NCBI RefSeq assembly: GCF_018986735.1
Contig: NZ_CP065521.1
Location: 372,001 to 436,000 of the forward strand
DNA: 64,000 nt
Origin: Schaalia sp. 19OD2882
Lineage (GTDB): Bacteria > Actinomycetota > Actinomycetes > Actinomycetales > Actinomycetaceae
Direction: 5' to 3'
Shown here: positions 7,836-16,517 of the stretch, piece by piece
Layout of the letters: the number at the start of each line of letters is the position of its first letter
How positions within the stretch are numbered: position 1 is the first letter of the stretch
Translations under genes and position numbers: made by a program
Notes under the pieces: generated by a model
Database searches by the model: none
Seen by the model: only the letters and a program-made list of their open reading frames with translations
What the model was told of the DNA's origin: nothing

Positions 7836-10800
7836 CACTGTGCGCCGAGGCCCGACCCGCCCATGGCCAACAGGGTCGCCAGATGCACACCGCCGCGCCC
7901 GGCCAGCTGAGCGGCCTGGGTGCGACAACTGAAGCCATCCGCCAAGTACACGGCGTCCGGATGCTGCTCCAAAGCAGGAAGCAGTGAGCGCTGCGCGACC
8001 TTCACCGACAACTCGTAGTGTCCGGCCTCCATACCGAAGTTGCCTGCCAGCCCGCAGCAACCGGAAAGCTGCGTCACGCGGGCCCCCAGGCGCTCCAACA
8101 ACGCCCGGTCCGCCGACCACCCCATCACCGAATGGTGGTGGCAGTGCGGCTGGGCGACCACCTCGACCCCGGTCAGGTCAGGCAGCGACAGCTGCCCCTC
8201 AGGCAGGCTCGTCAACAACTCCGACAGGGTGAAAGTCCCCTTCGAGACCATCGCCGAACGCGGGTCCTGCGGCAGCAGGTCCAGCAGGTCGTCTCGCAGG
8301 ACGGCCGTGCACGAGGGCTCCACACCCACGATCGGGATCCCATTGGCCGCGAAGGGCGCCAACGCGTCGAGCAGCGCAGTGAGCCTCTTCTTCGCCCCCC
8401 TCAGCTGCCCGGTCGTGATCCACGTGAGTCCGCAGCACACATCCGGAGCCAGGATCGGCGCGAAACCATTGGCCTCCAGTACCTGCACCAAGCTGCGCGC
8501 CCCCGCATCATCCAGCGTCTGCGAGAAGCTGTCCGCCCACACCAGGACGAAAGGACGAGAGGCGGCCACGCCCTCGTCCCCACGCTTTCTTCCGGTACCG
8601 GTGCCCGTTGTCGGAGTCTGCGCGTCGCCCACCGGCGGCATCTGCGAGGTGAGCCCTCGCCGGCCCGCCCACGCCGAGAAGGTCCCCGACTGCAAGGGCG
8701 GCATGGGCCGGCGGGGGTCCAGGCCGATCGCGCGGAAGGCCAGGCGCCGCAGGGCCCCCACCGCCAGCACCGCGTTGGAGAGCATCGCCAGGCCCGGCAC
8801 CTTGGCGGTCAGGCGCGTCCACATCGGCAGCCGGCCGAGCGTGTAGTGCGACAGCGGCCGGAGGCGGCCGCGATGGCGGCGGAAAAGGACCTCGCTGCGG
8901 TACTTCGCCATGTCGACGCCGGCCGGACACTCCGAGGAACACGCCTTGCACGCCAGGCACAGGTCCAGCGCTTCGAGCACCTCGGGCGAGTCGATCGCCG
9001 CCAGGAGCTGCCCATTCGCCGCATCCTGGAGGGTGCGGGCCCGGCCGCGCGTCACATCCTTCTCCTCGCCGGTGACCGCGTAGGAGGGGCACATGAAGGT
9101 CCCGGGCACGCCGGCACGGCACTTGCCCACACCCGTGCACCGGTGGACGGCGGACGTGAAGTCCCCGTGGTCCTCGGCAAAGGAGAAGCCGCCCTCGGCA
9201 GGCATGGGGCGCGCGGCGGGCCGACGCAGGTGGGCGTCAAGCAGGTCCACACCGGGTTGAGGGTCCTGAACCAGGGCGGCCCCAAGTCCGCCGCCTTTCC
9301 CGCGCTCGGAATTCGTGTCCGCGCGCCTTTGCGCCCGACGGGCATTGGCCTGCTCGGCGGACATGGGAGCGGTCAGCACCCCCGGATTCAGCAGGTTCTC
9401 CGGATCAAAAAGGTGTTTGACCTGCGCGAACAAGTCCAGCATGTCGGCGGAGTACATGAAGCGCAGCAACTCCGAACGCGCTCTTCCGTCACCGTGTTCG
9501 CCCGAGACGGACCCGCCGTGGCGAGCCACCAGACGGGCCGACTCCTCCAGGAAACGCCGCGAGTGCTCCACCCCGGCCGCGCTGTCCAAGGGCAGGTCCA
9601 GGCGCACGTGCACGCACCCGTCGCCGAAGTGCCCATAGAGCAGGCCGTCGACCTCGTGGTCGCGCATGAGAGCCGTGAAGTCCCGCAGGTAGGCGCCCAG
9701 ATGGGCCGGTGGGACGGCCGCGTCCTCCAGGCCGGGCCAAGCCTGCTCGCCCCCATGTCCTGTCGCAGGATCCACGGGCGTGCGCCCGCCCAACCCCGCA
9801 CCGTCGGCGCGGATGCGCCACAAGGCGGAGGCCTGACTGCCGGGAGGATAGACGGCGACCGCGTCGGTGCGTGCGGCAGCCGCCAACGCATGGGCGCGCT
9901 CCAGCGAGTCCTCGGCGTCACGGCCCCCGACCTCGCACATCATCCACCCCTCGCCCTCGGGCAATGCGGGGACTGCGCCGGGGCCCTTGTGTCGGCGGAC
10001 CACATCGACCAGACGCGAGTCCATGCCTTCCACGGCCAGCGGCTCGTGGGCCAGCAGGGACGGCACGTCGTCCGCAGCGGCGATCATGTCGGGGTAGCCC
10101 AGGACGACCAGGACCGGTGCGGTCGGCAGTGGCACCAGGCGCACGGTCACGGACAGGACGGTGACCAGGGTCCCTTCCGTGCCGACCAGCATGGCGGCGA
10201 GGTTCCTGCGGCCTTCAGGGGTGAGGTGTTCGAGGGAGAATCCGGAAACCTGCCTGCCGAAGGTGCCCAGTTCACGGCGAACCAGCGCCAAGTTCGCGTC
10301 GACAAGCGCCGCAAGACCCGGCACCTCGGGCACGGTGGCGTCGTGGCTGGTCGTGGCAATGAAGCGGCGTCCCTGCCCGTCCACACAGTCCAGGGCGACG
10401 ATGTTGTCCGCCGTGCGCCCCCACGCAGTGGCGTGCGGGCCGCAGGCATTGTTGCCGACCATTCCGCCGATGCTTGCCCGGTTCTGGCTGGAGGGGTCCG
10501 GCCCGAAGCGAAGTCCGTGGGGCGCTGCGGCCTCCTGGAGGGTCTGTTGGATGCAGCCGGGCTCGACAAGCGCGGTGCGCGCCTGGGCATCGACGGACAG
10601 GACCCGGTTCATGTGCCGGGTGAAGTCGATGACCAGGCCGGGTCCGACGGAGTTGCCGGCGCAGCTGGTGCCTCCGCCCCGGGAGGTGACCGGCACGTGG
10701 CGCTCGCGGGCCAGGTCGAGGGTCGCCAGGACGTCCTCGACGCTTCGCGGCATGACGACGGCCAACGGGGGCACCCGGTAGTTGCCTGCGTCGGTGGAGT

Positions 10801-10939
10801 ATCTGGCGCGTGTGCCCGCCGAGTCGTCGACCTCGCCGTCAATGCGTTGACGCAGGTCATTGACGAAGGCGCGTGCGCGCGAGGGCTCGGCCCAGGAGGC
10901 GGGAGGGGGCGGGGGTGCGGCGGGGGTGTGGGCGCTCAC
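7835..10939 (-). CDS. FAD-linked oxidase / Fe-S oxidoreductase fusion (YdiJ/GlcDF-like)
   Basis: 1034-residue fusion of a GlcD-type FAD oxidase and a GlcF-type iron-sulfur half, the architecture of E. coli YdiJ (about 1018 residues). The N-terminal FAD-binding domain includes VTSRGGGTSCAGNSVG and the stretch SQNRASIGGMVGNNACG. Two 4Fe-4S-type Cys clusters follow: CTGVGKC with a later MCPS near 597-617, and CLACKACSSECP near 657-668. Two CCG motifs lie near 835 (VCCGLTW) and 957 (GCCGLAGN). It probably oxidises a 2-hydroxy acid (D-lactate or D-2-hydroxyglutarate class) and passes electrons on to quinone; the substrate is not readable. The GTG start at 10939 has a ggaag ribosome site; frames open further upstream would overlap the divergent gene. 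Confidence 0.88.
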   Translation of the reverse strand: MSAHTPAAPPPPPASWAEPSRARAFVNDLRQRIDGEVDDSAGTRARYSTDAGNYRVPPLAVVMPRSVEDVLATLDLARERHVPVTSRGGGTSCAGNSVGPGLVIDFTRHMNRVLSVDAQARTALVEPGCIQQTLQEAAAPHGLRFGPDPSSQNRASIGGMVGNNACGPHATAWGRTADNIVALDCVDGQGRRFIATTSHDATVPEVPGLAALVDANLALVRRELGTFGRQVSGFSLEHLTPEGRRNLAAMLVGTEGTLVTVLSVTVRLVPLPTAPVLVVLGYPDMIAAADDVPSLLAHEPLAVEGMDSRLVDVVRRHKGPGAVPALPEGEGWMMCEVGGRDAEDSLERAHALAAAARTDAVAVYPPGSQASALWRIRADGAGLGGRTPVDPATGHGGEQAWPGLEDAAVPPAHLGAYLRDFTALMRDHEVDGLLYGHFGDGCVHVRLDLPLDSAAGVEHSRRFLEESARLVARHGGSVSGEHGDGRARSELLRFMYSADMLDLFAQVKHLFDPENLLNPGVLTAPMSAEQANARRAQRRADTNSERGKGGGLGAALVQDPQPGVDLLDAHLRRPAARPMPAEGGFSFAEDHGDFTSAVHRCTGVGKCRAGVPGTFMCPSYAVTGEEKDVTRGRARTLQDAANGQLLAAIDSPEVLEALDLCLACKACSSECPAGVDMAKYRSEVLFRRHRGRLRPLSHYTLGRLPMWTRLTAKVPGLAMLSNAVLAVGALRRLAFRAIGLDPRRPMPPLQSGTFSAWAGRRGLTSQMPPVGDAQTPTTGTGTGRKRGDEGVAASRPFVLVWADSFSQTLDDAGARSLVQVLEANGFAPILAPDVCCGLTWITTGQLRGAKKRLTALLDALAPFAANGIPIVGVEPSCTAVLRDDLLDLLPQDPRSAMVSKGTFTLSELLTSLPEGQLSLPDLTGVEVVAQPHCHHHSVMGWSADRALLERLGARVTQLSGCCGLAGNFGMEAGHYELSVKVAQRSLLPALEQHPDAVYLADGFSCRTQAAQLAGRGGVHLATLLAMGGSGLGAQ

Positions 10940-11111
10940 GGAGTCGATTCTTCCATCGGAGGGAGCGTTGGGGGTGGGAGCGTCCGCAGGTGGTCGAAGA
11001 GGTCGACGCGGGGTGTCCGATTCCGACCCGCCCGCCTTTCTCGGGGACTTCCGCGACCTCTGTGGAACAATCATTGAGAAGCGTTCTGTGATGTCCAGAC
11101 AGGAGTGGTCG

Positions 11112-12452
11112 ATGGCGCTCTTCGAGTTCGAGGACGGCCGACTCGTCCCGGCCCAATTCGGTCGCCGGGTGAACGGCGGATTCAACACGGCCCTCATCGA
11201 CGCCGTGTGCGCCCAGGTCCTTGAGATCGTTTCGCGCCCGCTGTTCCCCATCACATGGCGTGACATCACGCGCATGTCGGATGCTCGCGAGGACGGCGCG
11301 CGACTGACCGCGCTGGACGCCTCCGGGCAGGTCGTCTCCGTCGAGATCATCGACTACTTGGACTCCGACGTGCTCATCGCCTCCCTGGCGCGTTTGGCCG
11401 ACACGGCCGCCCTGTCCTGGGCGGAACTGGCGCGTGAGTACCCCGGTGATCTCGAGAGTTTCCGCTCCGGGTGGATCCGCTTCCGCGACTCCATGCCGCC
11501 CTCGCCCGGGTCGGGTCCCCGCTTGGTGATGGTGGCCGGCGGCATCGACCCCACTGTGCGTCCCGCTTTGGACATCCTCACGGCCTCGGGCATCGAGGTG
11601 CACGAGATGTCCCTGCGTCAGATGTCGAATGGCCGCTGCTTCCTGGAGGTCCACGCGGTCGGTCAGCGCCTGTACGGTCATGCGACCCAGTTGCTGCTCG
11701 GCAGGTCGGGTCAGGAGATCACCGTCGCCCTCGAACCCGGCACCGCCCACACGGCTGCGCAGGTCGCAGCCGCCATCGCCCCGGAGGTCCCGGCGGAGGA
11801 ACAGTCCGAGGTGACCGTTCCGGCGGCCACGGTCCTGGCCCCCATCGAGGACGCGAGCGACGACGCGGGTGTCGGTGCCGTTTCCGGGGGCGAGGGCGAG
11901 GCCGCTGCGCCGGACCCGGATGGCGAGGACGAAGCCCGGGAGAGCGGAGCTCCGTCGGCATTCGCCGAGGGCGGTGCCAGCGAGGAGTTCGCAGCAGCGA
12001 CGGACGAATCTCACGAAGCGACGGATGGATCTCACGGGGTGACCGACGAATCTGGCGAAGGGGCGGACGAATCTCAGGAGGCGGGGGAGAGTCTGGAGGT
12101 GGCTCGGGCTCGCGCGAAGGGCGTGCCCGTGCTCGACTGGGACGCCGCCGGGCTGCGCACCCTTGCCCAGATCATTGCCGAGGACGTCCCCTTGCACTCC
12201 TCGCCGCTGCTGGAGCTTCCGCAGGGAGTGCTCCTGTGCGCGGACGGCACGATCCGCATCGGCGGAGTCGTCCACGAGGACCCCACGTTGGCGATGGCCG
12301 CCATCAACCGTGCGGACCTGGACGGGTGGAGCCAGTGGCGTCTCGTGGACGGTCTCGGCCCGACGCTGGCCGAATCGATTGACGAGATCAACCGGGAAAT
12401 CGTCCGCGAGTACAGCCGGGTCCCCGCGCGCGGCCACCGCTCCCGCCACTGA
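11112..12452 (+). CDS. Conserved actinobacterial protein, possible C-terminal RAMA-like domain, repeat-containing linker
   Basis: 446-residue protein of a conserved actinobacterial family whose function I do not know. The N-terminal block (about 1-220: ALFEFEDGRLVPAQFG, TWRDITR, LTALDASGQVVSVE, RLVMVAGGIDP) looks globular. An acidic, Ala/Glu-rich linker (about 225-335) carries four 7-residue repeats of TDESHGx type at 297-324. The C-terminal block (about 350-440: LRTLAQII, LLCADGTIRIGGVVHEDPTLA, DGWSQWRLVDG) resembles RAMA-type restriction/methylation-associated domains by eye only. Start ATG 11112 was chosen because AGGAG stands 6 bases upstream; ATG 11091 is the alternative. It diverges from the oxidoreductase gene. 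No catalytic motif is seen. Confidence 0.65.
   Translation: MALFEFEDGRLVPAQFGRRVNGGFNTALIDAVCAQVLEIVSRPLFPITWRDITRMSDAREDGARLTALDASGQVVSVEIIDYLDSDVLIASLARLADTAALSWAELAREYPGDLESFRSGWIRFRDSMPPSPGSGPRLVMVAGGIDPTVRPALDILTASGIEVHEMSLRQMSNGRCFLEVHAVGQRLYGHATQLLLGRSGQEITVALEPGTAHTAAQVAAAIAPEVPAEEQSEVTVPAATVLAPIEDASDDAGVGAVSGGEGEAAAPDPDGEDEARESGAPSAFAEGGASEEFAAATDESHEATDGSHGVTDESGEGADESQEAGESLEVARARAKGVPVLDWDAAGLRTLAQIIAEDVPLHSSPLLELPQGVLLCADGTIRIGGVVHEDPTLAMAAINRADLDGWSQWRLVDGLGPTLAESIDEINREIVREYSRVPARGHRSRH
12000..12083 (+). repeat. 21-bp tandem repeat array 2 (4 units, in-frame in CDS)
   Basis: Four 21-bp units start at 12000, 12021, 12042 and 12063. Three have the core GACGAATCT and the second reads GATGGATCT. 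They lie in frame in the host gene and encode TDESHEA, TDGSHGV, TDESGEG and ADESQEA within an acidic linker. Period, frame and orientation equal those of the arrays at 7.8 and 36.1 kb, but these copies are more diverged. Confidence 0.9.
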
Positions 12453-12465
12453 GCGGCGCCGGCAC

Positions 12466-13569
12466 TCACACGAAGGCGCGCAGCCACCTCTCCATCGTGT
12501 CCCACACGTGCTGACGCACATCCGGGTCCGACAGGAACAGGTCGTGCCTGCCGGGGAAACGGGCGATGGTCACCTGGTCGGACAGTCGAGCCGAACGCTC
12601 CGCATTGACTGTCACGTCCAGGACGACGTCAGAGGTGAAGACCTCCGGCCCCCACTGCTCGCCGAAATAGGTCGAGGTCGACATCATCGACAGCACCGGG
12701 CACTCCACGTGCACCGACTTGTCCACCAGGTCGTGGCCGGCCATGACGGCCTCCAACCAGCCGGCGAAGACCGGGTAGGAGCCAGGACGCTTCCACTCGG
12801 TGGCGTAGTGCCACCCGGAGATGCCCGGGTCGGCCGGGTCCGCACAGCGCAGGCGCTCGGGCGGTGCCAGACCCGACTCGCTCCACCCCCCGCGCAGGGA
12901 GCGCGAGTAGTGGTCCGGGCCTTCACCACTGGGAACCTCCCACTTCGGATTCGACGCGGCCACCCGCTGCAACACCTGCTGTGCCGCCGGGCGGATCGAC
13001 GCCATCGTGTGCATCTCCAGCCACGCCGAATCGAGTACGAGGCCCGCCACGGCGCCGGGGTGCCGGTGCGCCCACAAGGTGACCAGCAGCCCGCCCGTCG
13101 AATGCCCGATGAGGACCAGGGGCAGTGACCCGACCTCGTCACGGATGACCTCCAAGGCCTCGGAGAGGTCCTCGTCGTAGGTCGCCATGTCGTCGACGTA
13201 CCCGATGGTCTGCCCCGGGCGCAGGCTCCGCCCGTACTTTCGCAGGTCGATCGCGTAGAACGCACCGCCGCTGCGGGCCACCGACTCGGCCAGCTCGACC
13301 TGGAAGAAGTAGTCGTTGCGTCCGTGGACGTACAGGGCGACGAAACGGAAGGGTTCGGGGGCCTGCGCCTCCGGCTCCCACGTGGGGCGGTGTCGCACCA
13401 GGGTTGCCACGCACTCGCCTTCGTCATCGGGCTCCAGTGGCAGGGTGCGCGATTCGAAGCCGGGGCCCAGGATGTCGGTGCGCCACACGTCGACCGGCGG
13501 CGGCCCCTGGGGACCCCACGGGGCCAGGACGTCGACCTCGTCGGCGGGGCAGGGAGGGACTTCGCTCAT
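12466..13569 (-). CDS. Alpha/beta hydrolase (serine hydrolase, lysophospholipase-like)
   Basis: 367-residue cytoplasmic hydrolase. The nucleophile elbow GHSTGG is near residue 152, an oxyanion-type segment YVHGRNDYFF lies upstream, and FPGRHDLFLS near the C-terminus supplies the likely catalytic His. DLRKYGRS and the DEDLSEALEVI helix are typical of the monoglyceride-lipase/lysophospholipase branch (Hydrolase_4). The substrate is unknown. It converges with the preceding gene with only 13 bases between stops. A TACTCT element 6 bases before the ATG points to leaderless transcription and fixes the start. Confidence 0.82.
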   Translation of the reverse strand: MSEVPPCPADEVDVLAPWGPQGPPPVDVWRTDILGPGFESRTLPLEPDDEGECVATLVRHRPTWEPEAQAPEPFRFVALYVHGRNDYFFQVELAESVARSGGAFYAIDLRKYGRSLRPGQTIGYVDDMATYDEDLSEALEVIRDEVGSLPLVLIGHSTGGLLVTLWAHRHPGAVAGLVLDSAWLEMHTMASIRPAAQQVLQRVAASNPKWEVPSGEGPDHYSRSLRGGWSESGLAPPERLRCADPADPGISGWHYATEWKRPGSYPVFAGWLEAVMAGHDLVDKSVHVECPVLSMMSTSTYFGEQWGPEVFTSDVVLDVTVNAERSARLSDQVTIARFPGRHDLFLSDPDVRQHVWDTMERWLRAFV

Positions 13570-13575
13570 CCCCCC

Positions 13576-13581
13576 AGAGTA
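13576..13581 (-). promoter_or_regulatory. -10 hexamer of leaderless hydrolase gene
   Basis: On the minus strand TACTCT is followed by six G and then the ATG. This is the same -10 to start spacing as at other leaderless genes in this window. Confidence 0.45.
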
Positions 13582-13608
13582 CGCAGGCCGGCCCGCCCTC
13601 GTCCTCCC

Positions 13609-14775
13609 TCAGCTCAACAGACTCGACGCCCGCCGAGGGATCCTCTGGTGCAAGAACTCATCCAACAAAGCCGTGAGCTGGTCGAACTCGATGAGGAACC
13701 CGTCGTGACCGTGGTCGGAATGGATCTCGCGGTAGAAGGCGCCGGCCACGCCCTCGGCAATCTGCCACACCTGCTCGGGGAAGAACAGGCGGTCCGAATC
13801 CACCGCCACCACCAAGGTTCGCGCGGACACGGACTTCAGCGCCTCCTTGACCCCGCCACGGTCCCGCCCGATGTCGTGCGAGATCATCGAACGCGAGATC
13901 GCCACATACGACCCGGCGTCGAAACGGCGTACCAGCTTGTCCCCGTGGTGGTCCAGGTAGGAGGCCACCGCCAGGCGCCCTCCGTGCAGCGGATCCTCTT
14001 CGTGCTGGGGCACACGGCCGAAACGCGTGTCCAGCTCGCCGGGCGAGCGGTATGTCGTGTGCGCGATCTGGCGGGCCAGGGCCAGGCCCGCCGTCGGCCC
14101 GACCTCGCCCTCGTGGTAGTCGCCCCCCGCCCAGGCCGGATCCAACTCGATCGCTCGGATCTGCGTGTGCGCCCACGCCGCCTGCTCGGCCGTGGTCTGC
14201 GCCCCTGAGGCCACCACCAGCAGACGCTCCACGCACTCGGGATGGGTCACCGCCCACTCGATGGCGCGATGCCCGCCCAAGGACGCACCCGCCACCAGCG
14301 ACCACCTGCGGATCCCGAGGAAGTCGGCCAGGCGCTTCTCGGCCGCCACCTGGTCGCGGGTGGACACGACCGGGAAGCGGGAGCCCCACGGCCGCCCGTC
14401 CGGGGCGGGTGAGGACGGCCCGGTCGACCCCTGGCAGCCGCCGAGCACATTGGCGCACACCACGAAGTACTTCTCCGTGTCGATGATCTTGCCGGGCCCG
14501 ACGATCTCACCCCACCAGCCCTCGGTGGGCTGGCCGGAGGCGGCGGGCCCTGTGACGTGCGCGTCCCCGGTCAGGGCGTGCTCGATGAGGACCGCATTCG
14601 ATCCCTCCTCGTCCAGACTCCCCCAGGTCTCGTAGGCCAGGCGCACCTCCGGCAGCACCTCCCCGTTCTCAAGGCGCAACGGCCCCAGGGCGACGAAACG
14701 GCGGAAGGCGGCGGGGTCGCCTTCGTGCCAGCCTCCTGAGACGGGGGCGGGTGGGAGGCTGCGTCGGTGGGACAT
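13609..14775 (-). CDS. metX: Homoserine O-acetyltransferase MetX
   Basis: 388-residue alpha/beta-hydrolase-fold acyltransferase that acylates the homoserine hydroxyl using acetyl-CoA, the first committed step to methionine. Family signatures are RLAYETWG, NAVLIEHALTGDAHV, NVLGGCQGSTGPSS and the nucleophile motif GASLGG near residue 163 (often GGSMGG). The C-terminal DSDRLFFPEQ and HDGFLIE supply the Asp and His. It lies downstream of metY on the same strand after a 113-base gap and has its own strong ribosome site (taggaggaa), so the two form a methionine operon. Acetyl rather than succinyl specificity is inferred from the actinobacterial MetX pairing. Confidence 0.93.
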   Translation of the reverse strand: MSHRRSLPPAPVSGGWHEGDPAAFRRFVALGPLRLENGEVLPEVRLAYETWGSLDEEGSNAVLIEHALTGDAHVTGPAASGQPTEGWWGEIVGPGKIIDTEKYFVVCANVLGGCQGSTGPSSPAPDGRPWGSRFPVVSTRDQVAAEKRLADFLGIRRWSLVAGASLGGHRAIEWAVTHPECVERLLVVASGAQTTAEQAAWAHTQIRAIELDPAWAGGDYHEGEVGPTAGLALARQIAHTTYRSPGELDTRFGRVPQHEEDPLHGGRLAVASYLDHHGDKLVRRFDAGSYVAISRSMISHDIGRDRGGVKEALKSVSARTLVVAVDSDRLFFPEQVWQIAEGVAGAFYREIHSDHGHDGFLIEFDQLTALLDEFLHQRIPRRASSLLS

Positions 14776-14824
14776 GGGCGGTTCCTCCTACGGTTCTCCT
14801 GCGAGGCGGGTGGTCGGGTCTGCC

Positions 14825-14841
14825 GACGGCGAGGGCGGGGC
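14825..14841 (+). repeat. Copy of intergenic GC-rich motif (GRCGAGGGCGGGGC family)
   Basis: GACGGCGAGGGCGGGGC lies in the metY-metX gap. Sixteen of its bases with flank (CGACGGCGAGGGCGGG) recur identically at 43045-43060 between menF and menG. Related copies are at 7446, 13591 (minus), 16596, 29503 (minus), 33651 (minus), 41615 and, inside folB-folK, 27900. Confidence 0.5.
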
Positions 14842-14864
14842 GCCCGAGGGGGTCGGGTGAGGTC

Positions 14865-14888
14865 GGGGCGCTTCGAGTGCGGCGCCCC
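14865..14888 (-). terminator. Hairpin between metY and metX
   Basis: A 7-bp perfect stem (GGGGCGC with GCGCCCC) and 10-base loop begins immediately after the metY stop on the minus strand. No T-run follows, so it may only attenuate or protect the message rather than terminate it fully. Confidence 0.4.
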
Positions 14889-16238
14889 TCAGGCATTTCC
14901 TCCTTCGAGCGCGGCGCGGGCGGCGGCCAAGCCCAGGTCGAGGTCGGCCAGGATGTCGTCGATGTGTTCGAGCCCGATGGACAGGCGCACGGTCCCGCCC
15001 TCGATCCCTGCCGCTCGAAGCTCGGCCTCGCTGAGCTGGGAGTGGGTGGTCGACGCCGGGTGGATGACCAGCGACTTGGTGTCGCCGATGTTGGCCACGG
15101 TCGGAAGCAGTTCGAGGGCGCTGGCGAAGGCCTTTCCGGCGGCGGCGCCGCCCTCGATGACGAAGCTCAGCAGGCCGGAGGCGCCGCGCGGGCTGTACTT
15201 GAGTTGGAGTTCGTGGTGCGGCGAGGACTCCAGGCCCGCGTAGAACACATTGCGCACCTGCGGGTGCGCTTCCAAGTGGCGGGCCACCGCCAGGGCGTTG
15301 TCGCAGTGTCGCTCCATGCGCAGGGACAGGGTCTGCACGCCCTGTTCGACGAGGAAGGCGTTGAAGGGCGAGGTGACCGCCCCGAGGTCTCGGTTGACCA
15401 GCGTCTGGATGCGTAGGAGGAAGGCCAGGTTTGCGCCCAGCGCCCCGCCCACCCCCAGATCGCGAGCGAAGACCAGACCGTTGTAGGACTCGTCGGGGGT
15501 GTTGAACAGGGGGAAACGCTCCGCTTGGGCGGCGTAGTCGAAGTTGCCCGAGTCGACGACGACTCCTGCCATCGCGGTGCCGTGCCCGCCCAGGTACTTC
15601 GTCGCCGAATGGACGACGATGTCGGCTCCCCATTCGATCGGCCTGATGAGGTAGGGCGTGGCGACGGTGTTGTCGACGATGAGGGGCACTCCGACCTCGT
15701 GGGCGGCGGCTGCGACGGTCTCGATGTCGAGGATGTCGCCAATGGGGTTGGGGATGGCCTCGCCGAAGAAGGCGACGGTCTTGTCGTCGGCCAGGGCTTT
15801 CCACTGCTGGGCGTCGCGCGGGTCGGCGACGAAGCGCGCCTCGATGCCCAGGCGTCCCAGCGTGTTCTTGAGAAGGGTGACGGAGCCCCCGTAGAGCGAG
15901 GGGGAGGCGACGATGTTGTTCCCGGAGACACCCAGGGCGAGGATCGCCAGGGCCGAGGCCGACTGGCCGGAGGAGACCAGCAGGGCGCCGACCCCGCCTT
16001 CGAGGGCGGCGATGCGTGAGGCGACCGCATCGGTGGTGGGATTCGTCAGGCGGGTGTAGATGGGGCCGAGTTCGTGCAGGGCGAAGCGGGCGGCGGCCTG
16101 TTCGGCAGAGTCGAAGGCGTAGGAGGCGGTCGGGTGGATGGGCAGGGCGGTGGCGCCGGTTGCGGGATCCAGGTCCCATCCTGCGTGGATCTGTTTGGTT
16201 TCGAAGGACCAGTTGGCGGCGTTCGAGTGCTGGGTCAT
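14889..16238 (-). CDS. metY: O-acetylhomoserine sulfhydrylase MetY
   Basis: 449-residue PLP enzyme of the Cys/Met metabolism family. It condenses O-acetylhomoserine with sulfide to give homocysteine. Visible features are TKQIHAG at the N-terminus, YTRLTNPTTD, SSGQSASALAI, the PLP-phosphate region SLYGGSV, the Asp-containing VDNTVATPYL, and the Schiff-base lysine in HSATKYLGGHGT near residue 212. The C-terminal KSLVIHPASTTHSQL is diagnostic. Start ATG 16238 has AGGAG nine bases upstream. The frame continues upstream through the leader without a good start. A 280-base leader with a 27-codon ORF and alternative hairpins precedes it, suggesting control by amino-acid supply. Confidence 0.94.
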   Translation of the reverse strand: MTQHSNAANWSFETKQIHAGWDLDPATGATALPIHPTASYAFDSAEQAAARFALHELGPIYTRLTNPTTDAVASRIAALEGGVGALLVSSGQSASALAILALGVSGNNIVASPSLYGGSVTLLKNTLGRLGIEARFVADPRDAQQWKALADDKTVAFFGEAIPNPIGDILDIETVAAAAHEVGVPLIVDNTVATPYLIRPIEWGADIVVHSATKYLGGHGTAMAGVVVDSGNFDYAAQAERFPLFNTPDESYNGLVFARDLGVGGALGANLAFLLRIQTLVNRDLGAVTSPFNAFLVEQGVQTLSLRMERHCDNALAVARHLEAHPQVRNVFYAGLESSPHHELQLKYSPRGASGLLSFVIEGGAAAGKAFASALELLPTVANIGDTKSLVIHPASTTHSQLSEAELRAAGIEGGTVRLSIGLEHIDDILADLDLGLAAARAALEGGNA

Positions 16239-16359
16239 CGTGGGGCTCCTGTGGGTCTTGTCGTGAGGAGCGGGAGTGGCCCGATGGGGGACGAGGTCGT
16301 CGCTGCGCCGTCGGGGTCTCCCGCTGGTCGGGCGCGATCGTGGCCGACCGGTGGGGCGC

Positions 16360-16439
16360 GACTGCACGGTGGACTCCATGCGTGAGGTGGGCGGGGCTGG
16401 CCCCGGCGCGACCTGGCGAGAGCTGACGTGCAGTCAGCT
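16360..16439 (-). promoter_or_regulatory. Candidate attenuator: mutually exclusive hairpins before metY
   Basis: In minus-strand RNA sense, AGCTGAC-TGCAC-GTCAGCT (16421-16439) is a perfect 7-bp stem with a 5-base loop that overlaps the stop codon of the leader ORF. Nine bases of this hairpin, GACTGCACG (16427-16435), are exactly complementary to CGTGCAGTC 58 bases downstream (16360-16368). The two pairings cannot coexist. This is the arrangement expected of leader-peptide attenuation, but no T-run follows. Confidence 0.5.
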
Positions 16440-16517
16440 GGGCATTCGAGCGAACATGTCGGCCACGCTACGGGGTGGGCGAGGCGTGCGCCGGTTGACG
16501 TTCAAACTCTGGGACAT
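16434..16517 (-). CDS. Putative metY leader peptide
   Basis: 27-codon ORF in the metY leader, beginning MSQSLNVNRRTP and ending DMFARMPS. Its ATG has a strong ribosome site (GGAGAGG, 5 bases away). It holds internal Met codons at positions 21 and 25, directly before a stop codon that lies within the left arm of the 16421-16439 hairpin. No protein family is recognisable, and it is rich in Arg/Pro. Position, ribosome site and hairpin suggest a regulatory leader peptide sensing methionine or translation rate rather than a functional protein. Experimental support is absent. Confidence 0.45.
   Translation of the reverse strand: MSQSLNVNRRTPRPPRSVADMFARMPS

Noticed and set aside
11112-12452. Assignment of this gene as SepH (DUF3071)
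   Set aside because: The N-terminus lacks the SepH helix-turn-helix region and typical opening sequence; the similarity was only an acidic linker.
13609-14775. Homoserine succinyltransferase activity for MetX
   Set aside because: The pairing with an O-acetylhomoserine sulfhydrylase and the actinobacterial context favour acetyl transfer; specificity residues cannot be judged safely by eye.
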